64,000 nt of DNA from positions 248,001-312,000 of the forward strand of contig OZ025737.1 in NCBI GenBank assembly GCA_964019335.1, in the 5' to 3' direction. The notes beneath the pieces were generated by a model. That model did not search any database, was not told where the DNA came from, and saw nothing but the letters and a program-made list of their open reading frames with translations. Below are positions 39,601-50,476 of the stretch, one piece after another (the first letter of the stretch is position 1; every line of letters starts with the position of its first letter). The translations under genes and the position numbers were made by a program. The DNA comes from Diplonema japonicum. Lineage: Eukaryota; Euglenozoa; Diplonemea; Diplonemida; Diplonemidae.

Positions 39601-42600
39601 GTACTCTGAGGACCTTTTGAACAAGGTGTCGTACTACAACAAGTTCGCTGTCAACATTAACATCGAAGCGCAGGACAAGCAGGCGGAAGACCAGATCATG
39701 TGTGGCCACCAGCCCCTCCCCTCGCACTTGAATGGCCCTGGCATGATCGACGAGCATTCGTTGGAGAAGAACACACTGCACACCATTGCGGAGGCTCTCG
39801 TCCCTGAGCCTGTCCCGGGCAGTTCAGTCAGGACGAGCGACACCTTCTTCGAGGTGCACACGTTGTCCATCTTCCGCATGTGGGTCCCCCTCAAGAAGGG
39901 TCTCAAGACCGCTGCAAGACTCGTCAAAATGGAGTCCGACCGCCCCGAACCTGAGGACCACACATGGCCTGCCGGCAGCACTCCTGGTGTTGGTGTTGTC
40001 AAAAATGATGGCGAGGCGCTGTACCATGTGCTCAAGAAAGGGCACTACAAGTTCAGTCTGACCTTCACTACCGACCTGTCGCTGGACTGCATCACGTACG
40101 ACATCGAGCTTTCCCTGACGCCCATCGACGGCAAGAAGGCAGGCTCCTTCAATACAACGTGCCCCAAGGACTCTTTCTTTCCCAACGTATGTTATGATGG
40201 CAACGTTCACCTTTAACAGGAGCTTAATTCGAGGGGTCACGACTTCAAGACGCGGTCCATCCCCGACCTGGGTGAGGACAAGAAACCATCGGGGAACAGG
40301 TTCAGGGTATGGCAAAAGAAATAAATAAAAATAACTTTCCTCGTGTGACCATGAGGCGCTCTGGGCACAACCGTATTTGTTCTTGTGTGCGATGGACTTC
40401 ATCTGCCATCACGCTCGGAACTCCCGCCTCTGGAAGTGTTTCGAACATATCTGGTGATCTGTTCTCGAAAAAACCACTGAGAGCCATGGCCCATTGTCTT
40501 GTAGTCTGTTGTATTACACATTTCACACCCACAGCATATCATCCCCTTTGAGATCACGTCCATGCAGGGAGGCAGGGTTGACATCGACCTCGTCAGCACG
40601 TTCGAGTCAGGTGGGCTCACAGCTGAGGTATGTAGAAGGCGAGCAAAATAAAAAAAAAAAAAAATGCAGGTGAGGGACGCAACATCGAAGGAAACGGTGC
40701 TGTATCCCATTAGGTACCTGCACAGAGACTTCATCCAGCAGGACCTGTACATGGGCAGCTACGAGCTTGTGGTGCAGGATATGGCGTCACAGGCGGAGAA
40801 CATAGAGGTGGTCAATGTGGTGACTGGAGTGAGTGAAGTGAAGGCCATGTGCAACAGATACAGCATCCATCTGAGGTACGACGACTACAAAGACGAATCG
40901 TGCACACTGCATGCGGTCGACGGCCCCCCCGAAGAAGCCATCTCCAACTACGAAACAACGCACAAGATCGACTACTACAAATATATGCGATTCCCAACCG
41001 AAACTCAAAGCATCGAATTGGACTTCAAGGTTTCAACCCCAGGCACCGTCTTCAAGGTCTGGACCCGCTCTTTCCCTAGTCTCATCACTGTTTCCGTCTT
41101 GCTGAACGGGATGGAGGAGTACTCCGGGTATGCTTGCGTGACACACAATTCATTTCACACCTCCTAGGAGCGCCACAGGTGGGCTCAGCACCATCGTGAA
41201 CAAGCCCGGTTCCTACACATTGCTCCTTTACTTCGTTACAGAGATTGAGGAGTTTGATCTTGATGCATCATTGGCGTGTGATGAAAAGGTCCTTTATGAG
41301 ACCTACGATCTTGCCATAGGGGTATGACAACCTTGCTTCATACACATTGCACAGTACTATGCGAATGCCTTGTCCCAGGGTTTGTTAGGGGTTCCTTCAT
41401 GCAGTGATATTCCTGCGCCCCCCACCGAGCTCACTCTAACAACTGCTCTCCCCGGTGCTGTGTCCAGCCACTTCCAGCTCGCTGCCAACAAGCAGTTGGA
41501 GTACTCCCACACTGTGAAGCTGCAGGTCGCCGAAACCCTGAAAGGTATGGCCACAACCGTCCGCACCATGTCATTCACCACAGGCGGTCACTTCTACGTT
41601 GTGTTCAAGTGGAACTGGTACGTGGCCGACGCAAGGTATGCTAGCCAACAGGTCCCTTTGACCAACACACTCACTCACAGCATCGTGCTGAAGCACTTAG
41701 AAGACGACACGATCCTCTTCGAGCCTTCGATGGTGGTCGACACCACTCAGGAGGAAGGGTACACATCTGCGATGCGCATCCAGGGCGAGATCATGCGTGA
41801 GGGTGACTACCAGCTAGAGATCACAGGCACCACCGTAGAGCCCAGGTCCTGCTTCACATTCTACCTGTCTGCGCTGGCAACGCCCATAGATTCGGAGGCC
41901 CACATCGAGGTAGTGGACCCATGGGAGGCGAAGGACGTGATCCCTGTGGAACCCTTGGTCGTGCGTTTGGTGCTGTCTGTGCCTGCCCAGCCTTCTGATG
42001 TGCGCGCTAAGAAGTTCGCATACTTGGAAGACCAAGCAGGCAACAAGGTGCCCCCTTCGCGTGTCACCTACGACACGTCGCCCACTGTCCTCAGGGTGGA
42101 GTTCCCTGTTACTTATGATAAGACGTACTCGCTTAAGCTGGCCGCTTCGCAGTTGAAGACATCTTCTGGATCGGCATTCTCGTCGGCCAGGGTGGACAAG
42201 AAGCAGCTGAAGTACACGACGAGCACCTGCTCATGCATCGACAGCATCCACTGTGCGTGGGGGAGTCCGTGTGGGGTGGCGGGGTGCACCTGCAGGACAT
42301 GCCCTGAAGGCGCTTTGCCTATCACAGCGAGCAGAACAACGTGCAAGAAGGACGAAGGGAACGGGACACCAGAGCCAACATCGAAGATTATGCCGACAGC
42401 ACCGCCCACACGTGCTCCAGCCACACTGGCACCACCGGTAGTGAAGACACCAGCAGACTCAACATCTAGCGGTAGTAGTGGTGGTAGTAATGGTGGTAGT
42501 AACGGTGGTAGCAGTGACGGTGGCAGTGACAACAGTGACAGTGGTAAAGTACCTGTGAAGCCACCGCATGAAAGTGATGGTGGGAGCAAAGGGAGCGGGA

Positions 42601-42989
42601 AGGCATGGGTGATTGTGTTCGTGCTGCTGCTGCTGATGGGCGGGTTGGTGTTCCTTGCCCACAAGAAGGGCTTCGTGAGCATCCCGTGCCTCTCCCGGGA
42701 CCCGGGGCCTAGAATGGTACGTATGGCAGATGACTCCCTCTTCATGGATGAGGATGATGATGAGGAGGAGCCTGTGGGCGCGGGGGATGAGGACGGCGAA
42801 GGCGGTCAGCCTATGCTTGAGATTCGGGATCAAGATGAAGTGGTGGAAAACGAAACCGAACAACCAGAGCCCCCGCAGCCTGAGCCTTCTCAGCCAGAGC
42901 CCACTCCTCAGCCTCCCGTCTCAGAGTCGGACCCCTTTGCGGGGCTTGATTTCAGTGCACCTGCCCCCGCACCTCGGGCAGAACCGTGA
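36617..42989 (+). CDS. Large type I membrane protein (~1998 aa), six exons, discoidin-like and jelly-roll ectodomain
   Basis: Exons joined by GT-AG introns: 36617-40186, 40220-40306, 40535-40627, 40670-41127, 41168-41321 and 41355-42989. Introns are 33, 228, 42, 40 and 33 nt, and every phase matches. The N-terminus MSHAAKCSGLLLLLVLVVKG is a signal peptide. The ectodomain consists of repeated Cys-poor beta-sandwich modules. At about residues 590-710 the pattern TKWL...YQFKTGND...RDPVQWEIWGSD matches F5/8 type C/discoidin galactose-binding domains. Near the membrane there is a bacterial-Ig-like segment, a Cys-rich CSC...CGVAGCTCRTC knot, a Ser/Gly/Asn-rich stalk from a GGT/AGT microsatellite, one transmembrane helix (WVIVFVLLLLMGGLVFLA) and an acidic, Pro/Glu-rich cytosolic tail. 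A surface receptor or adhesin role is inferred. Exon frames are certain; exact acceptor choice for intron 2 is less so. Confidence 0.85.
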
Positions 42990-44174
42990 GTGAGCTACAG
43001 ATGTAGGGAAGTGGGGTTTTTTTTTTTGATAGTGTGTTTTTCTCTTTTTTTATTTATTTATTCATCCGCCCATCGCGGGGGGTTTTCTGCCCTCTTTTTT
43101 CTCTCTCTCTTTTGTTTTCTCGTTTTTATGTTGTTTTCTTCTTCCTCTTCCGCCTATCTTTTTTTCTTTGCGCCCCCCTCACCCGAGAATCAGATGTGGA
43201 ACAAAGAAGGGAGAAGTGAAAGAATGCAAGAAAAAAAAAAAGAGATCCAAAAAAAGAAGGGTATACAGACCCCGTGATGATTATTTACTTTCAAAAAGTA
43301 GGGAGGGGTGGGGGGGGGGATTTTTTATTTTACGGGAGGCTGTCCTCAAGTCTTTTTTTTTTTTTGTTCCTCGTTCAATTCTCAGTTTTCTTTTTTACTT
43401 TTTTTTTTGAGTAGAAATGATTCTGTCGTTAGCCTACCGTGATCTTTAGCGGCATACAAGGGTGTTTTTTCTTTGTTTTAATTTTTTGATTTTTTTTTCC
43501 CCCCCCTTTTGATCACCAAATAAATTCTCTCTTTAGCCCTTTTTTTTTTTGTTTTTTCGTTTTCGGGTGGCAGAATCGTTTATTTTTATTTTTATTTTTA
43601 TTTTTATTTTTATTTTTATTTTTACGCGAGCCAGCCGGGGAATCCAAGACAAGCCGAGGGCCCTGTTGGTGCAAAGAGTACCTGCTGGAGGTGGTCACGC
43701 TGAGGGCTGCGGCGGTGGATGCGAACTGCAGACGCAGGCATACCGTGATGGTGAGCGCAAAAACGCATACCTTAATTAAAAGAATGTTTTTCTTTCTTTT
43801 TTTTTTTTTTTTTTTTTTTTTAATCTGACAAGCCCTCCGTTTTCTATCTGGACAAACACGGAAAAGAACTTTTGAGATTTTTTTTTCTTTTACTTTTTTT
43901 TGAGTATTTTATTTTGCAAGAACAAGTCTTTGACTTATCTTTTTTTTTTTTAGAAAAAAGAAAAAAAAAAAAAAAAAAGAGAACAAAAAAAGTAAGGTAG
44001 TAGCGTGTGTTAACCCCCCCTCATGGTTTTCTGACAAACATGTGAAGAAACCAAAAGCCAAAAAAAAAAAAAGAATTTCTTTCTTACTTTTTTTTTTTCC
44101 ACTCATCCATTTTTCTTATGCACAACGTAATACATATTTTTTTTTTCTCTTTTTATCCCTATCGGTTTTGGTTG

Positions 44175-44211
<37 letters not shown>

Positions 44212-44269
44212 CTTCCCTTTTTCTCCCCCCACAAAAAAAAAGTAAACAAAAAAAAGAGGGGGAAAAAAA
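42990..44269. other. Intergenic spacer with one orphan exon-like segment
   Basis: Mostly pyrimidine/purine tracts. At about 43625-43752 there is a GC-rich complex segment with an open frame reading GESKTSRGPCWCKEYLLEVVTLRAAAV, ending at a good donor (GTGAGC). The following bases (CGCATACCTTAATTAAAAGA) resemble those after exon 2 of the 17224 gene. A poly-T tract (44171-44208) precedes the RRM gene. Confidence 0.45.
43579..43624. repeat. (TTTTTA)n microsatellite
   Basis: About eight copies of the hexamer ATTTTT, directly upstream of the orphan exon-like segment at 43625-43752. Confidence 0.9.
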
Positions 44270-45115
44270 ATGGAAAAGCACCTTCACGTGTACGTATGCG
44301 ACGCACCGAAGAATATTACAAACGATAAGCTAAAATCCATTTTCAGAGGGGTGGCAAAAATAGTAGAGGGGGGTTGCACGGTGGGGACGAGCAAAGGTGC
44401 GGTGACACGGGTTGTGTTCAAAGATGTGATCGAGGCCGTGGCGGGGGGGGTCCTCTCGAGCGAGGGCGTGGAAGGGATGCGCTGCTTCGTCGATAAACGA
44501 ACCGCAAAACAACACAGGGGGAAATGGGTGTGGGTGAGAAACCTTGCAGAGGTCACCGCTGAACAAACCCTCAGCGAGCACTTCTCAAAATTCGGCAAAA
44601 TACAAACCGTAGTCCACAGGATTGACGGCCACAACGACGAGGCAGCAGTTCAGTACGAATATGACGCAGAAGCACATAACTGCATCCATGTTCCCTTGGA
44701 CCATGAAATCGATGAATGTATATTAACAGTAGCCCCGCTGCCCTCTGAAAAACTCAGAACCATCGATCAAATTCCGAGCAAACGCCCTCGTCTGGCAGCA
44801 CCGGCACCCAAGTCTTCTGCACAAGGTTACAAGGGGCCCAACTCCGTTCAATGCCTGTCCCTATGCTCCGACTTCACCGTGGTGGTTCCACGCCTCCCCC
44901 TGTCCACCTCTCATTCAGTTCTCCAGTCGATTTTCTCCGGGTACGGTGCAGTGAGCCACATTGGGGTTTATGATGGGATTTTCCATGTAGAATTTTCAAG
45001 CAAAGAGGCTGCAGCCTTCACCGCCGACATCGGCTTCACACACTGCGAGGGGGTTACATACAAGGTCCTCACGTTGCAACAGCACGAGTCAAGCGGCAAT
45101 TCAAAAAGGGGTTGA
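44270..45115 (+). CDS. RNA-binding protein with two or three RRM domains, 281 aa
   Basis: Residues about 4-80 are a diverged RRM (LHVYVCDAPKNITNDKLKSIF...). Residues about 85-160 form a clearer RRM (KWVWVRNLAEVTAEQTLSEHFSKFGKIQTV with the usual RNP2-like WVRNL). Residues about 200-270 form a third RRM-like fold (DFTVVVPRLPLSTSHSVLQSIFSGYGAVSHI...FHVEFSSKEAA). Aromatic RNP1 positions are weak, so RNA affinity is uncertain. Expected role: RNA processing or binding. The ATG follows an A-rich leader after a T-rich tract. The next gene starts 83 nt after the stop. Confidence 0.8.
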   Translation: MEKHLHVYVCDAPKNITNDKLKSIFRGVAKIVEGGCTVGTSKGAVTRVVFKDVIEAVAGGVLSSEGVEGMRCFVDKRTAKQHRGKWVWVRNLAEVTAEQTLSEHFSKFGKIQTVVHRIDGHNDEAAVQYEYDAEAHNCIHVPLDHEIDECILTVAPLPSEKLRTIDQIPSKRPRLAAPAPKSSAQGYKGPNSVQCLSLCSDFTVVVPRLPLSTSHSVLQSIFSGYGAVSHIGVYDGIFHVEFSSKEAAAFTADIGFTHCEGVTYKVLTLQQHESSGNSKRG

Positions 45116-45197
45116 AAAAAAATTTTTTTTTTATTTTGTTCGGTGTAAAAGGTATTACAAATGAGGCGGGGGGAGGGGGGGTCAAAAAAAAAGAGAT

Positions 45198-45905
45198 ATG
45201 CAAAACCCCGATGAGGTCAACCCCGCCCATCCAGAGTTTTGGGACACATTTTACGAAACAGGAGAAGGGAGCACCGGGACCTACGAATGGTTCATGGACT
45301 GGAATGGGTACAAACACCTTGTCGAGGCGATTCCAAAGTCGCCAGGAATGAACGTTCTGCACATTGGGTGCGGGAACTCAACATTCCCCGAGAGGATGAA
45401 GGACGGGTGGAAGGAGCCCTTCAATGCCACCATCCTGAGTGTCGACATCTGCAAGAACGTGATCGAGGATATGAAGAAAAACTGCGGGGCGAAAAAGAAA
45501 TCTGCGAAGACGAAGAAGGGTAAGGGTTCTGTTTCCCTTCAATGGCAAGTGATGGACTGCTGCAAACTGGACCTTCCCGACGAATCGCAAGAAGTGGTAT
45601 TCGACAAAGGTACCGTCGATGCTCTGCTGTCGCAGTGCGACGAGCACACCGAAGCGGAGGGGAATAGTAATGTCTTCTTGTACTTTCGCGAGGTGTACCG
45701 GGTTTTGAAGCCGAAAGGCACTTTTTTGCTGATCACGATCAACTCCCCCGAGGTTATCTTCCCATACGCCATGGCGGCAGATGGCGGGTTGGACCTGAAC
45801 TGGTCCATTGACACCAGCACCATTGAAAAGCCACACCACAGCAAGGATGCCATTGTGCACAGCCACGGTGGGCACAACACCGCATTCACTTTGATCAAAG
45901 AGTAG
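45198..45905 (+). CDS. SAM-dependent methyltransferase, METTL13/EEF1AKMT4-like, 235 aa
   Basis: The N-terminal motif PEFWDTFYETGEGSTGTYEWFMDW matches the FW-x-x-FY...EWF/Y start of the METTL13/EEF1AKMT4 branch. Motif I is VLHIGCGNS (about residues 53-61), the acidic SAM-binding strand is ILSVDIC, motif IV is VFDKGTVDALL, and the post-motif strand is LKPKGTFLLITI. Relatives methylate lysines of elongation factor eEF1A, so a protein-lysine methyltransferase is the best guess. There is a Lys-rich insertion CGAKKKSAKTKKGKG at about 95-109. It is complete and compact, 83 nt downstream of the RRM gene. Confidence 0.8.
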   Translation: MQNPDEVNPAHPEFWDTFYETGEGSTGTYEWFMDWNGYKHLVEAIPKSPGMNVLHIGCGNSTFPERMKDGWKEPFNATILSVDICKNVIEDMKKNCGAKKKSAKTKKGKGSVSLQWQVMDCCKLDLPDESQEVVFDKGTVDALLSQCDEHTEAEGNSNVFLYFREVYRVLKPKGTFLLITINSPEVIFPYAMAADGGLDLNWSIDTSTIEKPHHSKDAIVHSHGGHNTAFTLIKE

Positions 45906-45957
45906 GTTTTTTTTTTTTTTTTTTTTTTTGTGTTCTTGATTTTTGAAAAACGGGGAA

Positions 45958-45990
<33 letters not shown>

Positions 45991-46010
45991 GGGAGGAGGA
46001 GGGGCTCCCA

Positions 46011-46484
46011 ATGTCACGCACACAAACACTGTCAGGGAGCAGCTCGTGGATGACCCCGCGAAGCTCTAGGTGTTCAAGCGCTTCGTCTACAAAGGTTAGG
46101 CTGAGAAAACTAGAACGCATGCTTGAGGACGAAAGGACAGCACGGCAGGAAGCGGAGAAAAAGGTCAAACGTCTTGTGAGCGAAAAACGGCGGCAGGAAG
46201 ACGCAGCACAGAAAGGAACAGATGCTCAAGCGCACCTGCAAAGGGTGCTCAGCAGCATCAGCGAAGTTCTAAAACGGCCCGAGAACACCACTCTTCTCAG
46301 AAGACCAACTTTAGCCGACCACATAAAGCAGAGACAGCTCCCGAGGGAACGGCCCACCTCCTTCCTCGACTCGTTGGCTTCTAGTGACGAGAGTAATCCC
46401 AATAACACTATTCGAACCAACTACTGTCTAGACCATAAGGGGGCTTTGCACTTCCGTTCATTGACTACAGCTAAAGCAGTTTGA
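46011..46484 (+). CDS. Short coiled-coil protein of unknown function, 157 aa
   Basis: The start MSRTQTLSGSSSW follows an A-tract; an in-frame upstream extension is only poly-Lys. Residues 1-25 are Ser-rich, 28-85 a coiled coil (KLERMLEDERTARQEAEKKVKRL), and the remainder mixed and probably disordered. No family is recognised. The stop of the methyltransferase gene is 106 nt upstream. Confidence 0.6.
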   Translation: MSRTQTLSGSSSWMTPRSSRCSSASSTKVRLRKLERMLEDERTARQEAEKKVKRLVSEKRRQEDAAQKGTDAQAHLQRVLSSISEVLKRPENTTLLRRPTLADHIKQRQLPRERPTSFLDSLASSDESNPNNTIRTNYCLDHKGALHFRSLTTAKAV

Positions 46485-46746
46485 GAATCCCCCCCTCCCC
46501 CTCCAGCCCGATTCCAATACGTTTGGCGATTCTTTTTTTACAAGAAGAAGTAATTTTTTTCCCCCCCTTTCCTTATTCATTTTGTTTTTCCTAAGTCGGA
46601 AATTGTCAAAAAAGAAAATATATCTACCACAGGGTGAAAGAAATAGATTCAAAAAAGAAAAAAAAAAACTAGAACAAAAAAAAAAATAATAACCACTTCT
46701 CTTCACCTCCTCGCAATTCCTTTTCTGCACTCAACTCCCTTGGTGC

Positions 46747-48050
46747 ATGCCAAAGACTGGAAGTGGGATGCCTTTGCCATTCGAGACCGCTGTGCCACCT
46801 ACTCCTCCTAGCCAAATCATCCACGAGGTGCCAGTGTCACCTAGCATATGGAGTGACAATGGAGGTGTTGGGGACGACAAGCAGTGGGACGCACTGTCGA
46901 GGAACCTGAGGTTCAGCGACGCGCAGGAAATACCAGGTATTCCACAACCAATTACTCACACTAAACACCCCAACATACACCATCACAGCCCAATGCACAG
47001 CCCCAACCCCAGCACCTACACCCATGAAGCAGATCGGGAGGCAGCCAGTCAACGATGACGATGATGTATGCAAAATATTAAAAAAGAAATATTTTTGATT
47101 TTTTTTTCCCCCTTCCCACAGCCCAACCAGCTTATGAGCCAGCTCGCCCGCCTTCTAGAAACTAGCCCCATTGGGGGTGTTGATGATGCGGTGCCGGACC
47201 TCATCATCAGGGCGGATGAGGGAAAGAAGGAGAGCAGCATGCTTCAGAATTTTCTCACACCCCACGCTGAACCGCCCACACCTTTCACGACACCTATGAA
47301 GACGCTGCATTCTGTGAACGGGACGCCAAGCAAGGTGGCGAGGGATGTGTTCGCCATGCCGCCGTTGGTACCTTTTGAAGAGCAGGGTTTTGTGCAGCAG
47401 GCGCCGCCTCCGCCGCCTCCCTTGTTCAACGTGCACGTTCCTCAGCAACAAGTGTATCATCACCCACCACCACCCGTAGTCATGGAACCTCCACCGCTTC
47501 TTGCCCGACAGCCCCGTATTGCCACGCTTACACTGCAAGGACCGCTTGTTCCCGTTGTCGTTGAGTTCAAGAACGGCCGTACGCTTCAGTTTGACGCGCC
47601 TTCCAACATCAACACTCTTAAGGACCGAACTTACGTGATTGTCAAAGGAGATAGAGGGGAGCATGTAGGGAAGGTACACATCGACACTGGGCGCACGCAG
47701 TACAAGCAGGAATCGCAAGGGCAGGTTTTGCGGGTGGCGTCGCAGGAGGAGCTGAACCAGTTGGCGCAGCACGGTGCTATGGAGGAGGAGGCGCTTGCTA
47801 CTTGCTATGCGAAAATTCAGGAAGCTGGTCTTGTCATGGACCTTTGCTATGCGGAATATCAGTTGGATATGAAGAAGCTGACGTTTTTTTACAAGGTAAG
47901 TGGGGAAGGAGAATGGGGAGAAGGGGGAAAAAAAAAAAAAAAAAAAAAAAAAACCCACAGTCGGACGCTCGACAGGATTTTAGAGATTTAATTAGAGACC
48001 TGTACAAGCTATACCGCGCTAGAATATGGATGGAAAAACTTAGAGATTAA
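46747..48050 (+). CDS. PSP1-domain protein, four exons, 376 aa
   Basis: Exons are 46747-46936, 46989-47065, 47122-47895 and 47961-48050; introns are 52, 56 and 65 nt, all GT-AG with matching phases. The N-terminal half is Pro-rich, with a PPPPPP stretch near residue 190. Residues about 230-370 form a PSP1 C-terminal domain: VVVEFKNGRTLQF, TYVIVKGDRGEHVGKV, ATCYAKIQEAGLVMDLCYAEYQLDMKKLTFFYK, and from the last exon SDARQDFRDLIRDLYKLYRARIW. PSP1 domains occur in bacterial signalling proteins and are common in kinetoplastids, where some members bind RNA. Without the last intron the conserved C-terminus would be lost, which supports the splice. Neither exon 1 nor exon 2 alone encodes a domain. Confidence 0.88.
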
Positions 48051-49254
48051 AAAAAAAAAAGTTTTTTTTTTGATCCTTTTTATTTTTTTTATTTTTATAC
48101 TGTACACCTTCGTTTTTATTATTTTTTTTCTTCTTTCCCCTTTCTTCCACCCCCTGCCTTCTTCCCCCCCCCCCCCCCCCAGGCCCAACAACAGTTGCAT
48201 TGATATCAAAAAGAAGAAAAAGGGGGGGGAGGGGGCCAAGATAGATTGGAAAAGAAAAAAAGAAATAAAGGTTTAGTATTCTTTTCTTCCCTTTTTTCAA
48301 AAGAGTGATATAGTTCTTTTTTTTGTTCGTACCCGCCCCCCTTCCCCTTTTTTTTTACAAAAGAAAGCGTGGCCATAAGAGAGGTGGGAGGAAACAGGTA
48401 ATGCAAATGCACTCCTTACATTCTCCGATGGCATATCCCCCCTTTTTTTTCTGTTTCGGCTACTTCGGTTTTTTCATCCCCCATTTTCTTTTTTTTTTTT
48501 TTTTTTTTTGCTTTCTCTGGTTGCATCGGTTAACCTGTGGAAGGCTACCCGGATCATATTTCATTTCTTTATTTTACTTTCTCTCTTTTTTTTCTTTTCT
48601 TTTTGCTGCTTTCCACACATGCAGATTGAGCCTTTGCGAAAAAAGGGGGGGAAAAGGGAAGAAAGAAAATGGAGGCTCATCAAAAACAGTAAAAAAAAAG
48701 AGGGGGGGGAAGGGACCAACTTGTGCTAGTTGGCTATGGTGTTAAACTATTTTACTTTTCAATTTTTTTTTTCCCCTTCTTCCACCTTTTACTTTCTCTG
48801 AAACCGTAAAATGATGTTCTGAAAGTGCAGGGTTTTATACGCTTAGTAAAGCTTCTTTTTTTTTATTTCTTTTTTCTTCTCCTAATATAGACTTTTTCAA
48901 GGGAGGGAAAAAAAAGCGGGAAAAAAAAAAAGAACCCTGTGAACAAAAAGGCGGTTGAAGAGGGAGGGGGAAGAGACGCGTGGGGAAGAAAGAACATCAA
49001 GCAGCAAAAGAAAAAGAAAGAAAAGAGGGAAAAAAAAAAAAAAAAAAAAAAAATGGGGCCATCCAAGTGGGTGTTTTTATTTCTTAAAGAACATGAAAAT
49101 ATAAGAAAAATGAAACCAAAAAAAAAAAAGAAAAAAAAATACATTAAATAGACTCCTTTCCCTTTGTTTGTTCCCCCCCTCTTTTTCTTTGTCCCCCCCC
49201 ATGCGCGCTCTTTCAGCTACCTAACCAGGCTGATTTAGTATCATAAAAGGGATC

Positions 49255-49286
<32 letters not shown>

Positions 49287-49489
49287 GAGACGTTCAACAA
49301 ACATGCACACCAATTTCTTTTTATTTTTTTATTTTTTTTAAACCTCCCCTTTTTTTTTTTACAACACCCCCTAGACAGACTTTTTTTTTCCCCTTCATTT
49401 TTTTCCCACCCCCCTACCTTTTATTACTTTTACTCTTTCCCCCTCATCTTCCCCCCAGTCATTTTTTTTATAATTTTTCCATTCATTCA
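48051..49489. other. Intergenic spacer
   Basis: About 1.4 kb of homopolymer-rich DNA, including poly-C (48166-48180) and a (GAAAA)n run near 49265-49290. Only K/F-rich pseudo-ORFs are present. The last 60 bases include CCCCCCAG, a strong acceptor for the next gene. Confidence 0.6.
49435..49458 (+). promoter_or_regulatory. Candidate splice acceptor (trans-splice type)
   Basis: A pyrimidine run ends in CCCCCCAG at 49458, 31 nt before the ATG at 49490. The gene has no visible upstream exon. Confidence 0.5.
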
Positions 49490-50407
49490 ATGTCGTCAAC
49501 AGCAACACACATGGATGACTGGTTTCCGGAGAAGCCGCTTACAGGGTGGCTGGAAAGTGTGACGAATATAGTATCGGACCTGGCAATGGCAGCAACAGGG
49601 ACTGGGGAGTCACCGGAGGAAGATGAGACAATTTCAGAAACAGCAGGCGAACAAAGCAGCGCAGGAATGGTATGGCCAGATGGTGTCAGAGGAACCTGCC
49701 ACAAGAAGGCAGTGGGCGGGCAAACCCCGAACATAAACAGCAATCACTTACAACACTTGCCGAGAAAGTTGGGCAGATCCAACAAGGCAGATGACTTGGG
49801 AATCGGCAACCCTATAGACATCCTGAAGTGGGAGGCTGTAACATTCCCTGACAATCAGATAAATCTCGCAAAAAACAAAGGTGCGGGTTTTGCCCCGGGA
49901 CTTCCCACTCTAAACCCCATTCTAAAGGTAGAAGAGGTCCCCATCGGTGCTGATGCCTCAGCAACACCTTTAGGAGCCTGCAGAGCGTCTACACTGTCGC
50001 AGGTCAATCGTTCTTCCGATGCGTCTCTTCAAAGAGGCCTGCCGCACCTCAACGGGGATGACTCTGTGGCCCCGCCTCCAGTTCTTGTCGCGCTTACAGC
50101 TTCTGTCATTAGTTCCTTAGAAAGTACCGTTAGAATAGCCACACCCGGCACATTCATCCCTTCCCCCTCGCCCCCTCCCGACTACCGGGAGCAAGGCCGC
50201 CCAGTCTACGATTACTTACAAATCCAAAAAGGGAGAACAGGCGACGGGCAAGGTGGTGAGCCAACACCCTCCGAAGGCCCCCCCGCGAGCAATATTAACT
50301 TCAGATTCCTCAAGCTCTCGAAAGACCCAGAGCACACGTGGAAAGTTCCCGATAGGACGAGGCTGGTCGATAATTATTTGGGGAAGGTTTTTAAAGAAGA
50401 GGAGTGA
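49490..50407 (+). CDS. Protein of unknown function, 305 aa
   Basis: This is a complete ORF with a good acceptor 31 nt upstream. The N-terminus WFPEKPLTGWLESVTNIVSDLAMAA may be an amphipathic helix. The middle is low in order-promoting residues (Ser/Thr/Pro/Gly-rich). The end LSKDPEHTWKVPDRTRLVDNYLGKVFKEEE looks folded or helical. No motif is recognised. It is followed 69 nt later by the next gene on the same strand. Confidence 0.6.
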   Translation: MSSTATHMDDWFPEKPLTGWLESVTNIVSDLAMAATGTGESPEEDETISETAGEQSSAGMVWPDGVRGTCHKKAVGGQTPNINSNHLQHLPRKLGRSNKADDLGIGNPIDILKWEAVTFPDNQINLAKNKGAGFAPGLPTLNPILKVEEVPIGADASATPLGACRASTLSQVNRSSDASLQRGLPHLNGDDSVAPPPVLVALTASVISSLESTVRIATPGTFIPSPSPPPDYREQGRPVYDYLQIQKGRTGDGQGGEPTPSEGPPASNINFRFLKLSKDPEHTWKVPDRTRLVDNYLGKVFKEEE

Positions 50408-50425
50408 GGAGATGCATCCCCCCCC

Positions 50426-50450
50426 TTTATTTCTTCTTACTTTCTCTCAG
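50426..50450 (+). promoter_or_regulatory. Candidate splice acceptor (trans-splice type)
   Basis: TTTCTTCTTACTTTCTCTCAG ends at 50450, 26 nt before the ATG at 50477. The pyrimidine tract and AG fit within the 69-nt gap to the preceding gene. Confidence 0.55.
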
Positions 50451-50476
50451 GAAAAAAAAAAAGAGAAGGAAACAAA

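Noticed and set aside
38711-39781. 356-aa and other minus-strand ORFs under the membrane-protein gene
   Set aside because: Shadow frames in a GC-rich exon; the plus strand has signal peptide, TM helix and matching introns.
40307-40534. Independent small ORFs (80-117 aa) in this interval
   Set aside because: The interval behaves as a 228-nt GT-AG intron between two phase-matched exons of the membrane protein.
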